From Malus domestica (taxonomy: Eukaryota; Streptophyta; Magnoliopsida; Rosales; Rosaceae): DNA of 64,000 bases. Shown here piece after piece: positions 45,674 through 63,126 of the stretch. A model generated the notes under the pieces. It had not been told where the DNA came from and searched no databases. It saw only the letters and a program-made list of their open reading frames with translations. Made by a program: the position numbers and the translations under genes. Numbering within the stretch: the stretch's first letter is position 1; every line of letters begins with the position of its first letter. The stretch is taken from contig NC_091669.1 of NCBI RefSeq assembly GCF_042453785.1, forward strand, positions 10,862,501-10,926,500. Direction: 5' to 3'.

Positions 45674-48075
45674 TGTTGTGCCTTGGCCCGTTCGTTAGTG
45701 CGGAAACGAGATTCAGATTACAACCTCACCAAATCACACTCAGTTGAACAGAATAAAATACAAGAAATAAAGACTTCGAGAAATTTACAAGGTTCGACAA
45801 TCCTGCCTACGTCCCCGAAGAGATATTGCTCTTCACTATGAGAATAACAGTACAAGATACACATGAGTTAAATCGACATAACCCAATCCCAAATCCCTTG
45901 CACACTCACTCATAGAATTTTCCCAAGAGCCTCACTCTACCCCAAAAGTTCTTTCACTAGAATACTTTTCACTCTAGCTCTCTTGATTTTCTCTCAACCC
46001 ATGTTCAACCTTTCCCATGGTAGAGCCAAATGCTCTCACCATCTCCTTGGATGCTTCCCTGATGCAAGCATTCTCCCTCGGCAAGCACACATAATGCAAG
46101 CATTTCCTTGCATTAAATAAAGGACAAGCCATCATCACATTTCTTCATAATCATTAAAGTAAAAGCAACCACATTTTTTCTATTTTCTTACAAGCATCAT
46201 CATTGTGTCTTTACTCATGATGATGTCCACCAAACTTTTCTTTGTTTAGTTTACTAGCCGAAAGGCATTTGACTTGTTGTCCACTTTTGCTTTTACTTTG
46301 CAGCACTTGTCTGCAACTTTCATGCAGCCCATACCATGTGATATTTCCACCGAAAGCAAACACAGGTCACTTCATTGTTGCCAGCTCAAAATATGAGCAA
46401 ATCACAACAATCTCTACCTTAGCGAATACACCATGCAAAAATCCTTGCACCCATCACCAAAGCTCATTGGCCTTACGTACCAGCATACACACACTGAATC
46501 AACCTCGTTGGTCATGTTCCGATTCAGTCACTGCCAATGCATGTGCAGCTGCTGCAAGCTAAAAATCACCATTTAGCTTCAGACATGATCTCGACACACC
46601 CTCGTCTCCTCCAACAGGTTTTCCTCCTCTTCATTGTCTGCAACCTAGAAACTCGTCAGTGCGCCTGTTTCCAGCAACAACCCATCGAGCCAGACAAAAT
46701 TCCCACACTTCCTCCTACCTCAGGACCATCTCATCACCTGTGAATCTCATAGCTCCACCTGCTGCAAAACCCCTGCAACACTTGAGACTAAACATCACCA
46801 GGAGAAGTGTTGCTTTAAGTACCTAGAGGGCATACTCGAAGCCTTATGCCACAAACTTGCTACCACCCAGCCTTGCACCGTAGCACTGTGGACCTTGCCT
46901 CCGGAACCAGATATGAACTTGTTGTCTCTCTCATATCCTCTTTCCAATTTTCTTCCACGATTCCAACCTTGAATAGCTTAAGCAGTCTCGTGCCCACCAT
47001 CATTCATGGTCTCCTTTGTGTATCATTCCACACTAAAGAAGCTTGCACCTGCTCCAAACTTACTGTATCTTTCCATGCAGTAAAGTTTCACAAGGTTCTC
47101 GTACGAATCTGAAAGTGAGGTAAGAAGAAAGAGGCATTTGTCTTCTTCCTCAACATCAACTTTCGCAGTTGATCCAAGCGTCCCTGAACATGTCTTTCAT
47201 TTCTTCGGCCTTCCATTACTCTCCTTTACCAAGAGTAAAACTGTCTGTCCCATTAAACTGATCAACTGAAAATTCCATGGTGAACAACAAATCTGGACCT
47301 CCAACGAACCAAGCGTCCAACGATACTCTGATACCAATTGTTGTGCCTTTGCCCGTTCGTTAGTGCGGAAACGAGATTCAGATTACAACATCACCAAATC
47401 ACACTCAGTTAAACAGAATAAAATACAAGAAATAAAGACACCGAGAAATTTACGAGGTTCGGCAAAAATTCTGCCTACGTCCCCGGAGAGATATTGCTCT
47501 TCACTATGATAATAATAGTACAAGATACACATGAGTTAAATCGACATAACACAATCCTAAATCCCTTGCACACCTACTCATAGAATTTTCCCAAGAGCCT
47601 CACTTTACCCCAAGAGTTCTTTCACTAGAACACTTTTCACTCTAACTCTCTTGATTTTCTCTCAACCCATGTTCAACATTTCCCATGGTAGAGCCAAATG
47701 CTCTCACCATCTCCTTGGATGCTTCCCTGATGCAAGCCTTCTCCCTCGGCAAGCACACATAATGCAAGCATTTTCTTGCATTAAATAAAGGACAAGCCAT
47801 CATCACATTTCTTTATAATCATTAAAGTAAAAGCAACCACATTTTTTCTATTTTCTTACAAGCATCATCATTGTATCTTTACTCATAATGGTGTCCACCA
47901 AACTTTTTTTTGTTTAGTTTACTAGCCGAAATGCATTTGGCTTGTTGTCCACTTTTGCTTTTAATTTGCAGCACTTGTCTGCAACTTTCATGCAGCCCAC
48001 ACCATGTGATATTTCCACCGAAAGCAAACACAGGTCACTTCATTGTTGACAGCTCAATATAAGCCAATCACAACA
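45674..48075 (-). mobile_element. short non-autonomous Copia-like LTR element
   Basis: LTRs 45674-46409 and 47339-48075 (TGTTGTGCC...TCACAACA on the plus strand) with exact GAGCT duplications (45669-45673 and 48076-48080). On the minus strand TGGTATCAGAGTATCG directly follows the right-hand LTR. This is the initiator-Met primer-binding site, so the right LTR is the 5' one. The 929-bp interior encodes only a degenerate gag scrap with the Copia-gag-like LTSLSDSYENLV run near 47100. No pol. Mobilisation would need enzymes from another element. Confidence 0.88.
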
Positions 48076-48530
48076 GAGCTAACTAAGATCGAGTTTCTTC
48101 AGTTTCGGATAGGGAATTATTCTGCTTATGATAAGTTTAATGGATCTGGCATTTTGCAAGGGTTTGAACCTTAATTTGGCTTTAGGCTCAACATTTCTTT
48201 TTTTTCTTTGCTTGCAGCATTGATAAGTAGATAAGGATTTGAAACCTTATGCCCCGCATATCCTAACCTTACTAGAAACCTCATGCCTTGCTAGAAACTC
48301 TCTTCTGCATTTGAATCTCTCTGCATGTTTTAATCTGTCTGAATCAGTATCTGCATCTGAAGCGGTATTTGCTTAAGTGTATGGTTTTTGGTTTTGAACT
48401 TTTGATTGAGTTGGTTGTCACTATAGCTAGCAACTTCTCTGCTTCGAGTGAGATCTTAGGCTGTGTAACTAGACGGACGGTGTTCTTGGTGATCAAGCAT
48501 TGCCCCTGTCAGCTGCATTCCATCTTCATC

Positions 48531-48565
<35 letters not shown>

Positions 48566-49252
48566 CATAAGTTTTTACTGTACCAAAGTTCGAACTGGAA
48601 CTGGCATCGGCAACCAGCTTCAAAGTTTTTTCTTGGCAAACTCATGTCGTTTACTACCATGAGTTTGACACGACTTGAGTGCTAGGTTCGAAAAGTTAAC
48701 AATTTGGTTTAGTTTGTATTTTTTATTTAACGTGTTGTCTTCGAGTTATGTAGCCATCGAGTTATGTAGCCATCTCGATCTTTTTTTTACTGCATTGTGC
48801 GGCAAAGCCCCTTCTACCCCCAAATACAGTTGTATGAAGTAGCTAATCAAGAAAAGAAATGGGATTTCTCCCCCACAAGCCTGATGTTAGACAACTTGGT
48901 CACCATTGGAAAAAAAACCCTATTCATGTCCGAGCCTTCTTCCATTGGAAAAACCGTACATCAACTTGTCCGTCTATCAGATTAGTTTTCGGGATATTAA
49001 GAAGTGCGAAAATGTTGTTCATCTCGAGATTTATTCAACAAGGGCTTCTAATCTTACAAAAGATGACAATTTTTTCAGGATTCACAGCTTACATCGCCTT
49101 GTACATATACTACACTTGATCAAGATACCGACTGCTAACCTCTAACTCTCAAACTAAAGAAAAAAATCGAACGGAAGATGATATAAGAAAAACGAGGAGT
49201 GGGGGCAGAAGTAAAAATCAAGGTCATACAGTTAAAGATAATCTTCAAAACC
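48076..49252. other. intergenic DNA
   Basis: No gene recognised. Holds a (CT)n microsatellite and, near its end, the 3' UTR of the coproporphyrinogen oxidase gene. Confidence 0.35.
48534..48562. repeat. (CT)n microsatellite
   Basis: About 14 uninterrupted CT units. Confidence 0.95.
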
Positions 49253-53486
<4,234 letters not shown>

Positions 53487-53489
53487 TAA

Positions 53490-54603
53490 GGATGCGTTTG
53501 TTGTATCGGACTATCTCGGACTGGACTAGCTTCAGAGACTAAGTTGGATTGGCTTAGACTATACTAAGCTGAACTGACTTGGTGAAGCGTTTGATGCAGT
53601 GTCGGACTAAAAAATAGGATAACAACAAATTCTAGTATTATATTTTCTCGTTCATATTTTATTAATATTTTATATTATTTAATACATATTTAGTAATATT
53701 TTATTACTACCATTGTCTATTTCTTTTATCTCCCATCTCCATTCCTAATTTTTTTTCCTCTGATCTTCCTTTTTCTTCCTAATTTTGCCATGACCCTCTC
53801 CTTCTCTTCGTCTTTTTCTTTTCCTTTCCATTCTCTCCTCCCTCAAAACATCATCATTCATCACCCCCTTTTGTTCCCTCTTTTTTTCCTTTTCTGTTTC
53901 TTTGATGTTGTGATTCCTCTAAATTATTTATGGCACCACATATTTTGATTTCCCAACTTCAAATCCCACGGAAAATTGAAATCATGCAGAGGCTCCTCTC
54001 TGCGGTGTCATGGATTTCACAACCACTCTGTTTCTCGCCCCTCCTCTGATTTTCTCATAAAATCTCTTAATTTTTTGGGAAAAATGAAGATTTTGTTGTT
54101 GTTATCGAATTGATTTTTTTTTTCTTTTCAAATTTTGGTGGTTGGATGTTGAGAATTAGGCAGTGGGTGTGGTGGGTTTCAGGTCTGGATACAGGTGGCC
54201 AGAGTTGCAGAGAAGCAGACTTTGTACGCAGCGTGCAGACTTGCAGCATTAAGAGGATGGGGCAACTGTCGCCGTGGCGGCCGAGTTTGAGTTGAGCTTG
54301 GATCTCGACAGAGCAGAAAGAGAAGAAAGCGAGGAGAGAGGAAGAGGGGAAGGGGGAATTGGCGAGGGGGAATGATGGTGGCTCTCGGCGTTTGTGAAAA
54401 CATAGGAGCAGAGGAAGACGAGAGGGAGTTAGTCCCCGCTAATCTCATGGTTCTCGACGGGTTTGCTAGCGAGGGAGTTAGTCTCCACGAGTCTCTTCTA
54501 ATCTCATTAAACTTAGTCCCAGACTATTAACAAATACAGGACTGGACTACTACATAGTCTAGTCCAAGCTAGCAAAAGCTAGCAAGCTCAAACAAACGCC
54601 CCC
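53490..54603. mobile_element. PIF/Harbinger-type non-autonomous element
   Basis: 1,114 bp. Termini GGATGCGTTTGTT and (complement of right) GGGGGCGTTTGTT, flanked by TAA at 53487-53489 and 54604-54606, the PIF/Harbinger target type. Sub-terminal GCGTTTGATGCAGTGTCGG near 53586 is shared with the insertion at 7884-9066. Interior has pyrimidine-rich and GC-rich parts but no transposase. Confidence 0.82.
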
Positions 54604-54606
54604 TAA

Positions 54607-55069
54607 CATCGCTGGATTGAAATAAAATTCACATGAATTTTTTATGTAACCATATATTCTCATTAATTACTCAAATTATTTGGCTCAATTGCCTATTTTT
54701 TTTTAGGAGTTTTAACAAAACACTTCGGTACTATTCATTTTTAACGAAATACCATATTTTTACCTTTAACTAGCACTATTCACTATACTTTTAAAAATGA
54801 CTTTTTGTTAAAAGAGAAGTTTTTTTTTAATTGTTCGTTAGTTTTTTTATTTTTTATTTTTTTGTCCTTTACCGTCAATTTTACTGGATATATTTATTTT
54901 TCCGAGATTAAAAAAAAAAAATTGCCGGGAAAATAGAAAAATAAAATCAGTGTTATTTATGAACAAAAACACTGAACCAATACCAAGTATTAGCTTCAGG
55001 CTATAAAATCGGTATCATCGTCCTCGCATCGCTCTGTGTACCTTTCCGGGAATCCCAATTCGATCAAAA
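54607..55069. other. promoter region of the dioxygenase gene
   Basis: AT-rich. Contains a block (GGTACTATTCATTTTTAACG near 54730) resembling a dispersed repeat. CTATAAAATCGG near 55002 is a possible TATA box, giving a leader of about 40 bases. Confidence 0.35.
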
Positions 55070-57999
55070 ATGGAAGCGGCGGCGGCGGAGCCCATCAGGG
55101 TTCAAAGCCTGGCCCAAGCCGGTCTGACCCAAGTTCCGCCCCAATACGTTCAACCTCCCCAGTACCGACCCAACCAACCATCATCCTCAACCAACATTCC
55201 CATCATCGACCTATTCGGACTCGACCCGACCCGCCGCAACTCGGTTCGGGCCTCAATCGGACAAGCCTGCAGAGACTGGGGCGCCTTCCACGTTACCAAT
55301 CACGGCGTACCCGCCGCCTTACTCGATGCCATTAAGCGCGCCGGCCTCACCTTCTTCAACGATAGCTCGGTCGAAGACAAGCTGAACTACGCGTGCGATC
55401 CGAGCTCGTCGGCGTCGGAGGGGTACGGCAGCCGGATGTTGGAGAAGGACGACACCGTTTTGGACTGGAGAGACTACTTCGACCACCACACTCTCCCCCT
55501 CGCGCGCCGGGACCCTACGCGCTGGCCCGGTTTTCCCGCGGACTACCGACGGGTGGTATCCGAGTACAGCGATCGAATAGCTTCGCTGGCGCGGGAGCTG
55601 CTGGGACTGTTGTCGGAAAGCCTGGGGCTTGAAACGCGGCGTATGGAGGAGGCGGTGGGGGAGTTTTGGCAGAACATTACGATTAGCTACTACCCGCCGT
55701 GTCCTCAGCCGGAGCTGACTTTGGGCCTGCAGTCCCATTCGGATTTTGGGGCGATCACGCTGCTGGTCCAGGACGAGGTGGGCGGGCTTGAGGTGCTTAA
55801 GGACGGTGATTGGGTGCCGGTGAAGCCTTTGGGCGGCGACGCCGTTGTTGTGCTTTTAGCTGACCAAACTGAGGTAACCTCTACTGTCAAATAACAAACA
55901 CACCTTTGTTCTTCTTTTTGCTGCCTATAACTATGAGAAAATTGCAGACTTTAGTTTTATAAGCATTACCCAATCGGTTGTTTTATGGTTGTTTTATTTA
56001 ACAAATCGAAGCGACAAAGAGCTGACATTACCCAATTGATTATACAAGTTCTTAGTATAACAGAGTTGAAAACTTTTGCTATAAAGATTAAGGAAATGGG
56101 CTAAATATTGTTGGTGAGAAAGAAAGGAGGGGCATAGAATGCAGGGGGTTTAACATTTCTTAGAGTGGAAGTGGGGACTGGGAAGGGGAGGGTGTGTTCC
56201 AAGTATTTGAAGTTTCTGTTTTTATAATGCAGTGTCAAATTTTCTTGATCAACGCTTTTGTAGGAATAAATTTGGCGTCAAGAAGCGCCTTGTAGTGTGC
56301 CTTTGTTTTATTAATAACAGATGTCATCCGTTGTCAATTGATGCCTACGCCCATTGAATATATGCAGTCCAATCACCATGTCATTGCGGAATTATCATTA
56401 GCTGTGTGGCATTTTTAATAGATAAGAATATTGCTTGAATCCCAGGAAACTCAGTGAATGAATCATGATGAACGTATTGCAAAGTATTCTTTTTGCATTT
56501 AGATTTCTTAAATGACGCTGAATTTAATCAAGTGGTACCAGTAGCAATATGTTATATTATGTGTAGGAATATTAACGTTTTTGGCCCGGTAGTTGTGCTT
56601 TTCTGTTGGTCTTGGGCAGGCTTCTGATCATTTTGTTTTCTATTTGCTCAACGTATGGATTCAGTTACTAGTCACAATATGTTATATCATGTGTAGGAAT
56701 ATTAACTTTTTTGCCCGGGTAATTGTGCTTATCTGTCGGTCTTGGGCAGGCTTCTGATAATTTTGTATTCTATTTGCTCAATGTATTGATTTAGGGCATG
56801 TTTTTTTTAGTAGGGAATTATTAATTCGTCTGTAGGGACTTGAAGACAAACTGACCTAGGAACCTCATTTTGTTTTCTTTCGGTTAGTTTTTGTTAATTC
56901 TCGGTCGAGTAGGATAAGTGATTAGACAATAAATATTGGTTAATATGGTTCTAAGTTGATTGGATGCGTAGCCAACCAAGTTAAGATGTACTGCTTTGTA
57001 CATGCACTTTTAGTTGCAGTTGGACATCACACACTAAAAAACTCACAAACTGCTTAATCTGTCAATGTATGAGAGGTCGCATTGGAGATCATACGCCTGC
57101 TTTTTCAGTTTCAGCAAGGGTTAAGCCATAATTTCCTAATCAACTTTATTTTGTCTTCGATCGAGCTGCTAGTTGTATGATGTTACTGGCAACCACTATT
57201 TTTGGACATTGGCATGACATCAATACTCCCGTCGTATTTATTTTTCTCTCTCTTTTTGTTTGTTTTTATGTGTTCTGGTTAGGAATATATTTTGGGTCCC
57301 AAGGAACACAATGAGGCTTGGTCAGTGTCCTTTCTGATTTGTCTTAATAATTGTCTTCAACTGAGATTACGAAGAACTGTGACATGAGGAGGAACCTGTA
57401 ATATTTAATTCAAACATTAGGAAACTGGCTTTGATTATTGGGTTTGGCTTTAGATCAATACTCAAGGGACCGATTTAGGTTGGTTCGGTTTTGTGTTTGT
57501 ACCAAGTGGACTTGAGCTGTGACGTCTGAAACTAAGAATGCCGTTCTTAGGGTTAGTTTTGATATATGTGTATTCCGTTTCTCCGTAAGCTGACAACTGA
57601 ATCACCAGCGTGAGCTTTCGTATGATTCTTGTCGATTTAAAGATAAAGCGTGTTTCATGCATTAGGAATTGTTTTCTGGAATTGGATGAACAAGTAGAGC
57701 AATGGTATCAATTTCGTTTGTTCTCTAACAGTGGATTATCTTGCCTGCAGATAATAACCAACGGCAAGTACAGAAGTGCCGTGCATAGGGCTCTAACCAA
57801 TTCCCGTCAGCCACGACTCTCAGTGGCGACATTTCACGATCCGGCCAAGACAGTGAAAGTATCCCCTGTTTCGGAGCTCATCAGCGAGTCGACTCCTGCC
57901 CTCTACCGGGAAGTTGTTTATGGAGATTATGTGTCGTCGTGGTACACAAAAGGCCCCGAAGGAAAACGAAATATTGATGCCCTCCTGCTCGAACCTTGA
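55070..57999 (+). CDS. 2-oxoglutarate/Fe(II)-dependent dioxygenase (DOXC type)
   Basis: Two exons, 55070-55873 and 57751-57999, 350 residues. N-terminal DIOX_N domain has IPIIDLFGLD and WGAFHVTNHGVP. The catalytic jelly roll carries QNITISYYPPCPQPELTLGL, the iron ligands in LQSHSDFG (His223, Asp225) and SAVHRA (His280), and the 2-oxoglutarate-binding pair Arg290/Ser292 in PRLSVATFHDPAKT. C-terminal YGDYVSSWYTKGPEGKRNID is shared with plant flavanone-3-hydroxylase-like and jasmonate-oxygenase-like proteins. The substrate cannot be told from sequence. The 1.9-kb intron contains a tandem duplication. If the intron is retained, translation stops six codons after the donor. Confidence 0.88.
56535..56795. 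repeat. ~131-bp tandem duplication in the dioxygenase intron
   Basis: Two adjacent copies, each with CAATATGTTATATTATGTGT-type start and TCGGTCTTGGGCAGGCTTCT-type end, differing at roughly a dozen sites. Confidence 0.85.
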
Positions 58000-58711
58000 T
58001 TATTAGTTCGAAAACCCTCGTTCCGCCAACTTGCCTCCACCTTTGCATTCTTGTGGTAGAATGCAAACAGAGGCCATTTTAGGAACCAAAATGATAGTAA
58101 ATGCATGATTGTATACAATTGGTGATACGTAAGATTCTTCTCGTTTTATACATCTTTGGACGGCAATTGTTTCGATAATTTTCGAAACATTGTGTATGTG
58201 TTCTGGATTGCCATTAGTGAAAGCGTAAAAAAAATTAACAGCCACTAATTGTTATTAGGGATTTTTTAATATGAGTTCAAAGTAACTAAAAATTAGACGT
58301 ATTTCAAAAGTCAAAAGTTACTAAAAATTGGATCTATTTCAAAAGTAGGCTTGTAAAATTGGATCTATTTCAAATTTTCTTTTTAATAATAATGATATTT
58401 AATCTAACAAAATTTATTTTTTGATAAAAAATAAAATAAAATTATGGCACTCCCGCTTGCCGTCCGAGAACCAAAACAAAAATTAAAAATTAAAAAATTA
58501 ATTACAATTTTATGATTGAAGAGAGTCCAAAAACATCCGACTCCCCCAACCTCTCCTCCTTGTTCTCTTCCGTTTATCCCCATCTGTCTCTGACGGAGGG
58601 AGACCGAGCTTCCGTTGGCGCCTTTTATCCCCTCCGATTCCTCCAAACAAACGCCGAATTCCAATCCCATCCGATCCAATACGATTCAATTGGACCACCG
58701 TGAAAACCCAG
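58000..58711. other. 3' UTR of dioxygenase gene and promoter of the kinase gene
   Basis: No additional gene. Short repeated blocks (GTTACTAAAAATTGGATCTA) lie at 58280-58380. The region from ~58510 is probably the kinase leader. Confidence 0.35.
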
Positions 58712-61700
58712 ATGAAGCCCTACAGGAATGGCGAAATCTGGGACTTTGAGCACCAAATGCCAGTGGCCGCCGGCGCCGGAGATGTTATATTGGGTGTGGA
58801 CGGCGGAACCACCTCCACCGTCTGCATTTGCATGCCCATTTTGCCCTTCTCCGATCCCCTCCCCGACCCGGTTCCCGTTCTCGCTCGAGCTGTCGCTGGC
58901 TGCACCAACCACAACAGCGTTGGCGGTAATTGTTCTTCATTTCTTGGATTTTCAGTTGATTTTTACTGTTTTGAAGTTTTGATGGTAGTTTTTTACCCAA
59001 TTGGGATCACTTTCTGGTGAAATCGTAGAGGCGGCTGCGAGGGAAACGTTGGAGCAGGTGATGGCGGAAGCGCTGGCCAAGTCGGGTTCGAACCGGTCGG
59101 CGGTTCGGGCTGTTTGTTTGGCGGTTTCCGGCGTCAACCACCCCACTGATCAGCAGAGGATATTGGATTGGATGAGGTAACACTTCCAAGTCTCTATCTT
59201 TTCCTACATTGTTCCCATTTGTGTGCCTCTCTTTGGTTTTATCATCGTACCCTTTTGGTTTTTTTTTTGGGTTTTCGACACATTAATGTCGAATTAATGT
59301 TGTTTAGTTCTACATGTTTGATTTTTTCTTGGTGTCAATAGGGATATATTTCCCAGCCATGTGAGGTTGTATGTTCAGAATGATGCTGTGGCGGCTCTAG
59401 CTTGTGGGACTCTGGGAAAGCTTCATGGGTGTGTTCTAATTGCCGGCACAGGGACCATTGCCTACGGGTTCACAGAAGACGGTAGAGAAGCTCGGGCAGC
59501 CGGTGCAGGTCCTACCTTAGGTGATTGGGGAAGGTATAGCCTTGTTGCATTGTTCTTATTTCTGCTCTATCTCATTCTCTGCCTCATGAATCCATGATGC
59601 TCCTAATTTATGAAAATTATAGGGGATGGTATGGCCAATGCTTTATCTACATTATGGAGGTGGTTGTCATTGAACCATCCTAACCATGAAGCATATAGAA
59701 AGATATGAGGGTTGTGAGAAGAAAGAACTTAATGGGAGATGTTAAACCCAGAACCTTTTGGTCCTTTTCTGTCTTCTTGATCATATTTTGAATTAAAACT
59801 TAGTTTGAAATCTCGTAGAGTTCTTTCTGTTTTTCACGTTTCATCTTACTCTTTCCTGCTCATCATTTATCATATCATTATGATCATCCTATAGTCAGAA
59901 GATGCTCCATGCCTGACGGTATATGTTGTGCTTAATTATAAGATTTCATTGCCATGTGTAAATGAATCGATATGCTAAATACACTTATTATCAATCTTAG
60001 AATTCAATAGTCGATACTCAATAGCATTTGGGATGTGATCAGTAAAGATGTAGGCTTCTTTTTCTTCGCACCCTTTCTCTTTCCAGCAGTTCTATTGAAG
60101 GTAGTATCTTGTTTACTTGTAGTGGATACGGTATAGCTGCACAGGCATTAACCGCGGTTGTAAGGGCCAATGATGGTCGTGGTCCAGATACAAAGCTTAC
60201 AGCTAGTATTGTAGAGGAGCTTGGTCTTTCTTCTCCAGATGAACTCATTGGGTATCTATCTGAAACTTATAATTGCCATCATCACATATATGGGTGAAGT
60301 TACTAGTTGTCATTTACGCAGTTTTGGTGAAATAGATGACAAGGTTTGTTCCATCCCTTGAATAGTCCTGGTTACGTGATGCAAAAATGTGAGACGTTTC
60401 CACTTATTGTAGCTATGTTCTGGTATAGATGTATATTATAAAAGTTTTCCAGTTCCATTGAAGTACAATCATTTCATATTTTGAGACTAATCTTGTCAGA
60501 TATCAATATTGACACACCCTATATGTGAGGACAGTTTCCACTTATTGTAGCCACATCACACGTTAACGGAGGTTTTGACGGAAAGCCTAACAAAAGTATG
60601 AAAGTGACCCACAATCCTCACTTTAGGCATGAGGCTGAGATGAAAAAAACTTGATGTATGAAAGTTTGAAAACCACAATACTTAAGGGTAGTAAAGTGAG
60701 AATTACCATAATTTTTTATTGGATTTTAGTCTCTTGAAAATCTATGCGTATTTTTCCCTTGCACTTGTCATGCATTCTTGATTGAAATACATTTTATGTA
60801 AAAGGAATTTTGGTGTTTTGTGTATGTCTCTGTGAACCATCTTGGGAAAATGAAGTGAGAACTCAATCATTTCGTACATCTGAACTGTAATTCATAAGAT
60901 ATGTTGATATAAATGAGTTCCAGGGGTTTGATTGTATGGGACATCAGATAACAACTGTAATTTTATATTGGATTTTAGGTGGACATATGCAGATCCATCC
61001 TGGGCTCGCATTGCAGCGCTTGTTCCAGTTGTTGTATCTTGTGCAGAGGCTGGTGATGAAGTTGCAAATAATATCTTGTTTGATTCAGTCCAGGAGTTGG
61101 GGCTCAGCGTGAAAGCTGTTGTTCAAAGACTTGGCTTGTGTGGTCCAGGTACTGAACCAATAATTCTTGGATTTGTATGATGCATAATAAGCCATGACAC
61201 GTGTGGTTATGCATGACCTCATGGACATTAATCATTTAGCGGTAGGGTAGTGATACTATTTAAATACCCAGTTGTAAAAACAAAATGATTAATACAACGT
61301 GGTTGTGTAGGGCCTTGATTTGATTCACTTTATGAGTTTAACTATCATTATAGTTGATTGACACCTATAGGTGTTGTCTCCCCTCTGTCTTGTGCTCTCT
61401 CGCTTCCCACTAGCGGGGGTACGGCTTATTGAAAGTACACCTAGTTGACCTTCCATCTTAACATGCAATGTTTATTTGAAGTACGGTGGTGTGGCAGCTG
61501 TATGGTCATGCCTTGCTGACTTATTTAATTTTCAAGTTTTATGCCTTTGTTCTATGCCCATTCCTTGTACATATGGGGATGTATTATTGTAGTGTTCATG
61601 AGAGATATTCTTTATGGGTATCAGATTCAAGGAGTTTTATGTGTTGCGAGTAATAATTGATATGTAGGACGTCCCTAACGTGCATGCTAATTTTATTTTT

Positions 61701-62308
61701 TTGTACGAAAATAATTGCAGAGGGGAAAGATTCTTTTCCGCTCGTCATGGTTGGTGGTGTTCTTGAAGCAAATAAAAGGTGGGATATAGGTAAGGAAGTC
61801 ATCAAATGCATCTCCAAGGACTACCCAGGGGCAGTTCCAATTAGGCCAAAGGTAAACACATCTTATGCCTCGCTTCAATCAACTTTTGACATTTCATGCA
61901 AATAAGATTTAAATGGTGAGCCAACTTCTTTCGCTAGATGGCTTCTTGAGCGCTCACAAGAGTCGGGCTTCCTTGTCTTTCAATTTCACACTTTCCTTTG
62001 AATAAAACGGAAAAGCGAGTTCATATCAAACTGATAGCTAGAGAGTACATGAAAAATAGGCAACACGCAAATAGTCTGCGAAAGGAACAAATAATAGTTA
62101 TTAGCTATAATTAGGTAAAGGTCCGGCTAACCACTGTCCCATATGCTTGTATATGCACATTATCTTGTTGAATTTCTAACGTTTTACTTACAATACTGCT
62201 TCATTTGTTATCTTGAATCACCGTCAGGTAGAGCCTGCAGTTGGAGCAGCATTGCTAGCATGGAATTTCTTCATGAATGAATCTCTGAAGGAAGCCTTCA
62301 AGAGCTGA
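58712..62308 (+). CDS. N-acetyl-D-glucosamine kinase (BadF/BadG ATPase family)
   Basis: Seven exons: 58712-58925, 59029-59176, 59342-59533, 60123-60251, 60979-61148, 61721-61851, 62228-62308, all GT-AG and in frame, 354 residues. Arabidopsis At1g30540 is about the same length. It is an ASKHA-fold kinase: phosphate-1 motif LGVDGGTTST (residues ~27-36), CLAVSGVNHP, QNDAVAALACG, phosphate-2 motif IAGTGTIAYGF, GDWGSGYGIA and the adenosine motif MVGGVLEAN. The reaction is ATP-dependent 6-phosphorylation of GlcNAc, salvaging amino sugar into UDP-GlcNAc. The ATG at 58712 is the first in frame and leaves a ~20-residue lead before the core, consistent with a cytosolic enzyme. Intron 4 holds a remnant of MULE TIR sequence. 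Confidence 0.9.
60531..60705. repeat. degenerate MULE TIR remnant in kinase intron 4
   Basis: Shares with the right TIR of the element at 28000-29692 the order of blocks GTTAACGGA, then TTTAGGCATGA, AAAAAACTTGATGTA and AAACCACAA..GGGTAGTAAA. Only one end is present. Confidence 0.6.
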
Positions 62309-63126
62309 CTGTTGTTGTTGTGTTACGTAGTCTACGAATTGTATAGTTGAAAGGATCATGACGAAGTGAAACAGAAACAAGCAGATCAAAATTGAAAAGG
62401 AAAGCATCATCAATATATAAGAAAGTGACTACCAATTTTTAATCTGCATAGAATTAGGTATCTGATGTAACCTAGTGTTGCATGTAAAAGTATCATTGTT
62501 AATAGTGAAGTAAAGAAAATGATTTCAAGTTCAATTATGTGCTTTTGCTAAAAGCGTTTTTAGTAGAAACACGTTGAAATGAATTTTTTACACAACACTT
62601 GGCAGGTGCTTCTTTAGAAAACGCTTCTTTGGTCTAGAAAAACTTTTATTCACTTTCTGCCAAACATAGTCATAAACGCTTTTGGTAGTAAGAAAATACT
62701 TTTGGCCCTTCCAGAAGCCTCGTACTTAACTTAACGATACGTTCAATATGATCAGCTAACAGGCAAGAAATAAACACTTGTCAGTAAACCAAATCTACTC
62801 AACTTTCTCTTTCGAAGAAAATTGTAACGCACATGGCATGCATGAAAAACCTAACCCAGAGAAGAGGTAGGGAGTAGGGAGCATGCAAAGGATGCTCAAC
62901 CTTCCCATATCAGAACAAGAAAAAGCACAAGTTCATTCCACAACGGCTTCTCATCTTCACCCCAAAAATCCCCTCATCTCTTTGGATCATATCTTCCATT
63001 GTCAACTATAAATACCCCTCAAACCCTACATATCATAACCTACATAACAATTTAAGCTCACGATTAGGGTAACTAAACACTCTAGCACTTCATTAATTGA
63101 TATTGAAAATCAAACGTACAAGAAAA
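62309..63126. other. intergenic DNA and LTP promoter
   Basis: 62530-62720 contains a dispersed-repeat-like block rich in AAGCGTTTTT and AAACGCTTTTGG. CTATAAATAC at 63007-63016 is a good TATA box for the lipid-transfer gene, about 115 bases before its ATG. Confidence 0.5.

Noticed and set aside
46242-47112. plus-strand ORFs within the Copia-like element
   Set aside because: The element is on the minus strand by its primer-binding site; these frames are antisense and match nothing.
55319-55738. 139-codon minus-strand ORF in the dioxygenase exon
   Set aside because: Antisense shadow of the GC-rich exon.
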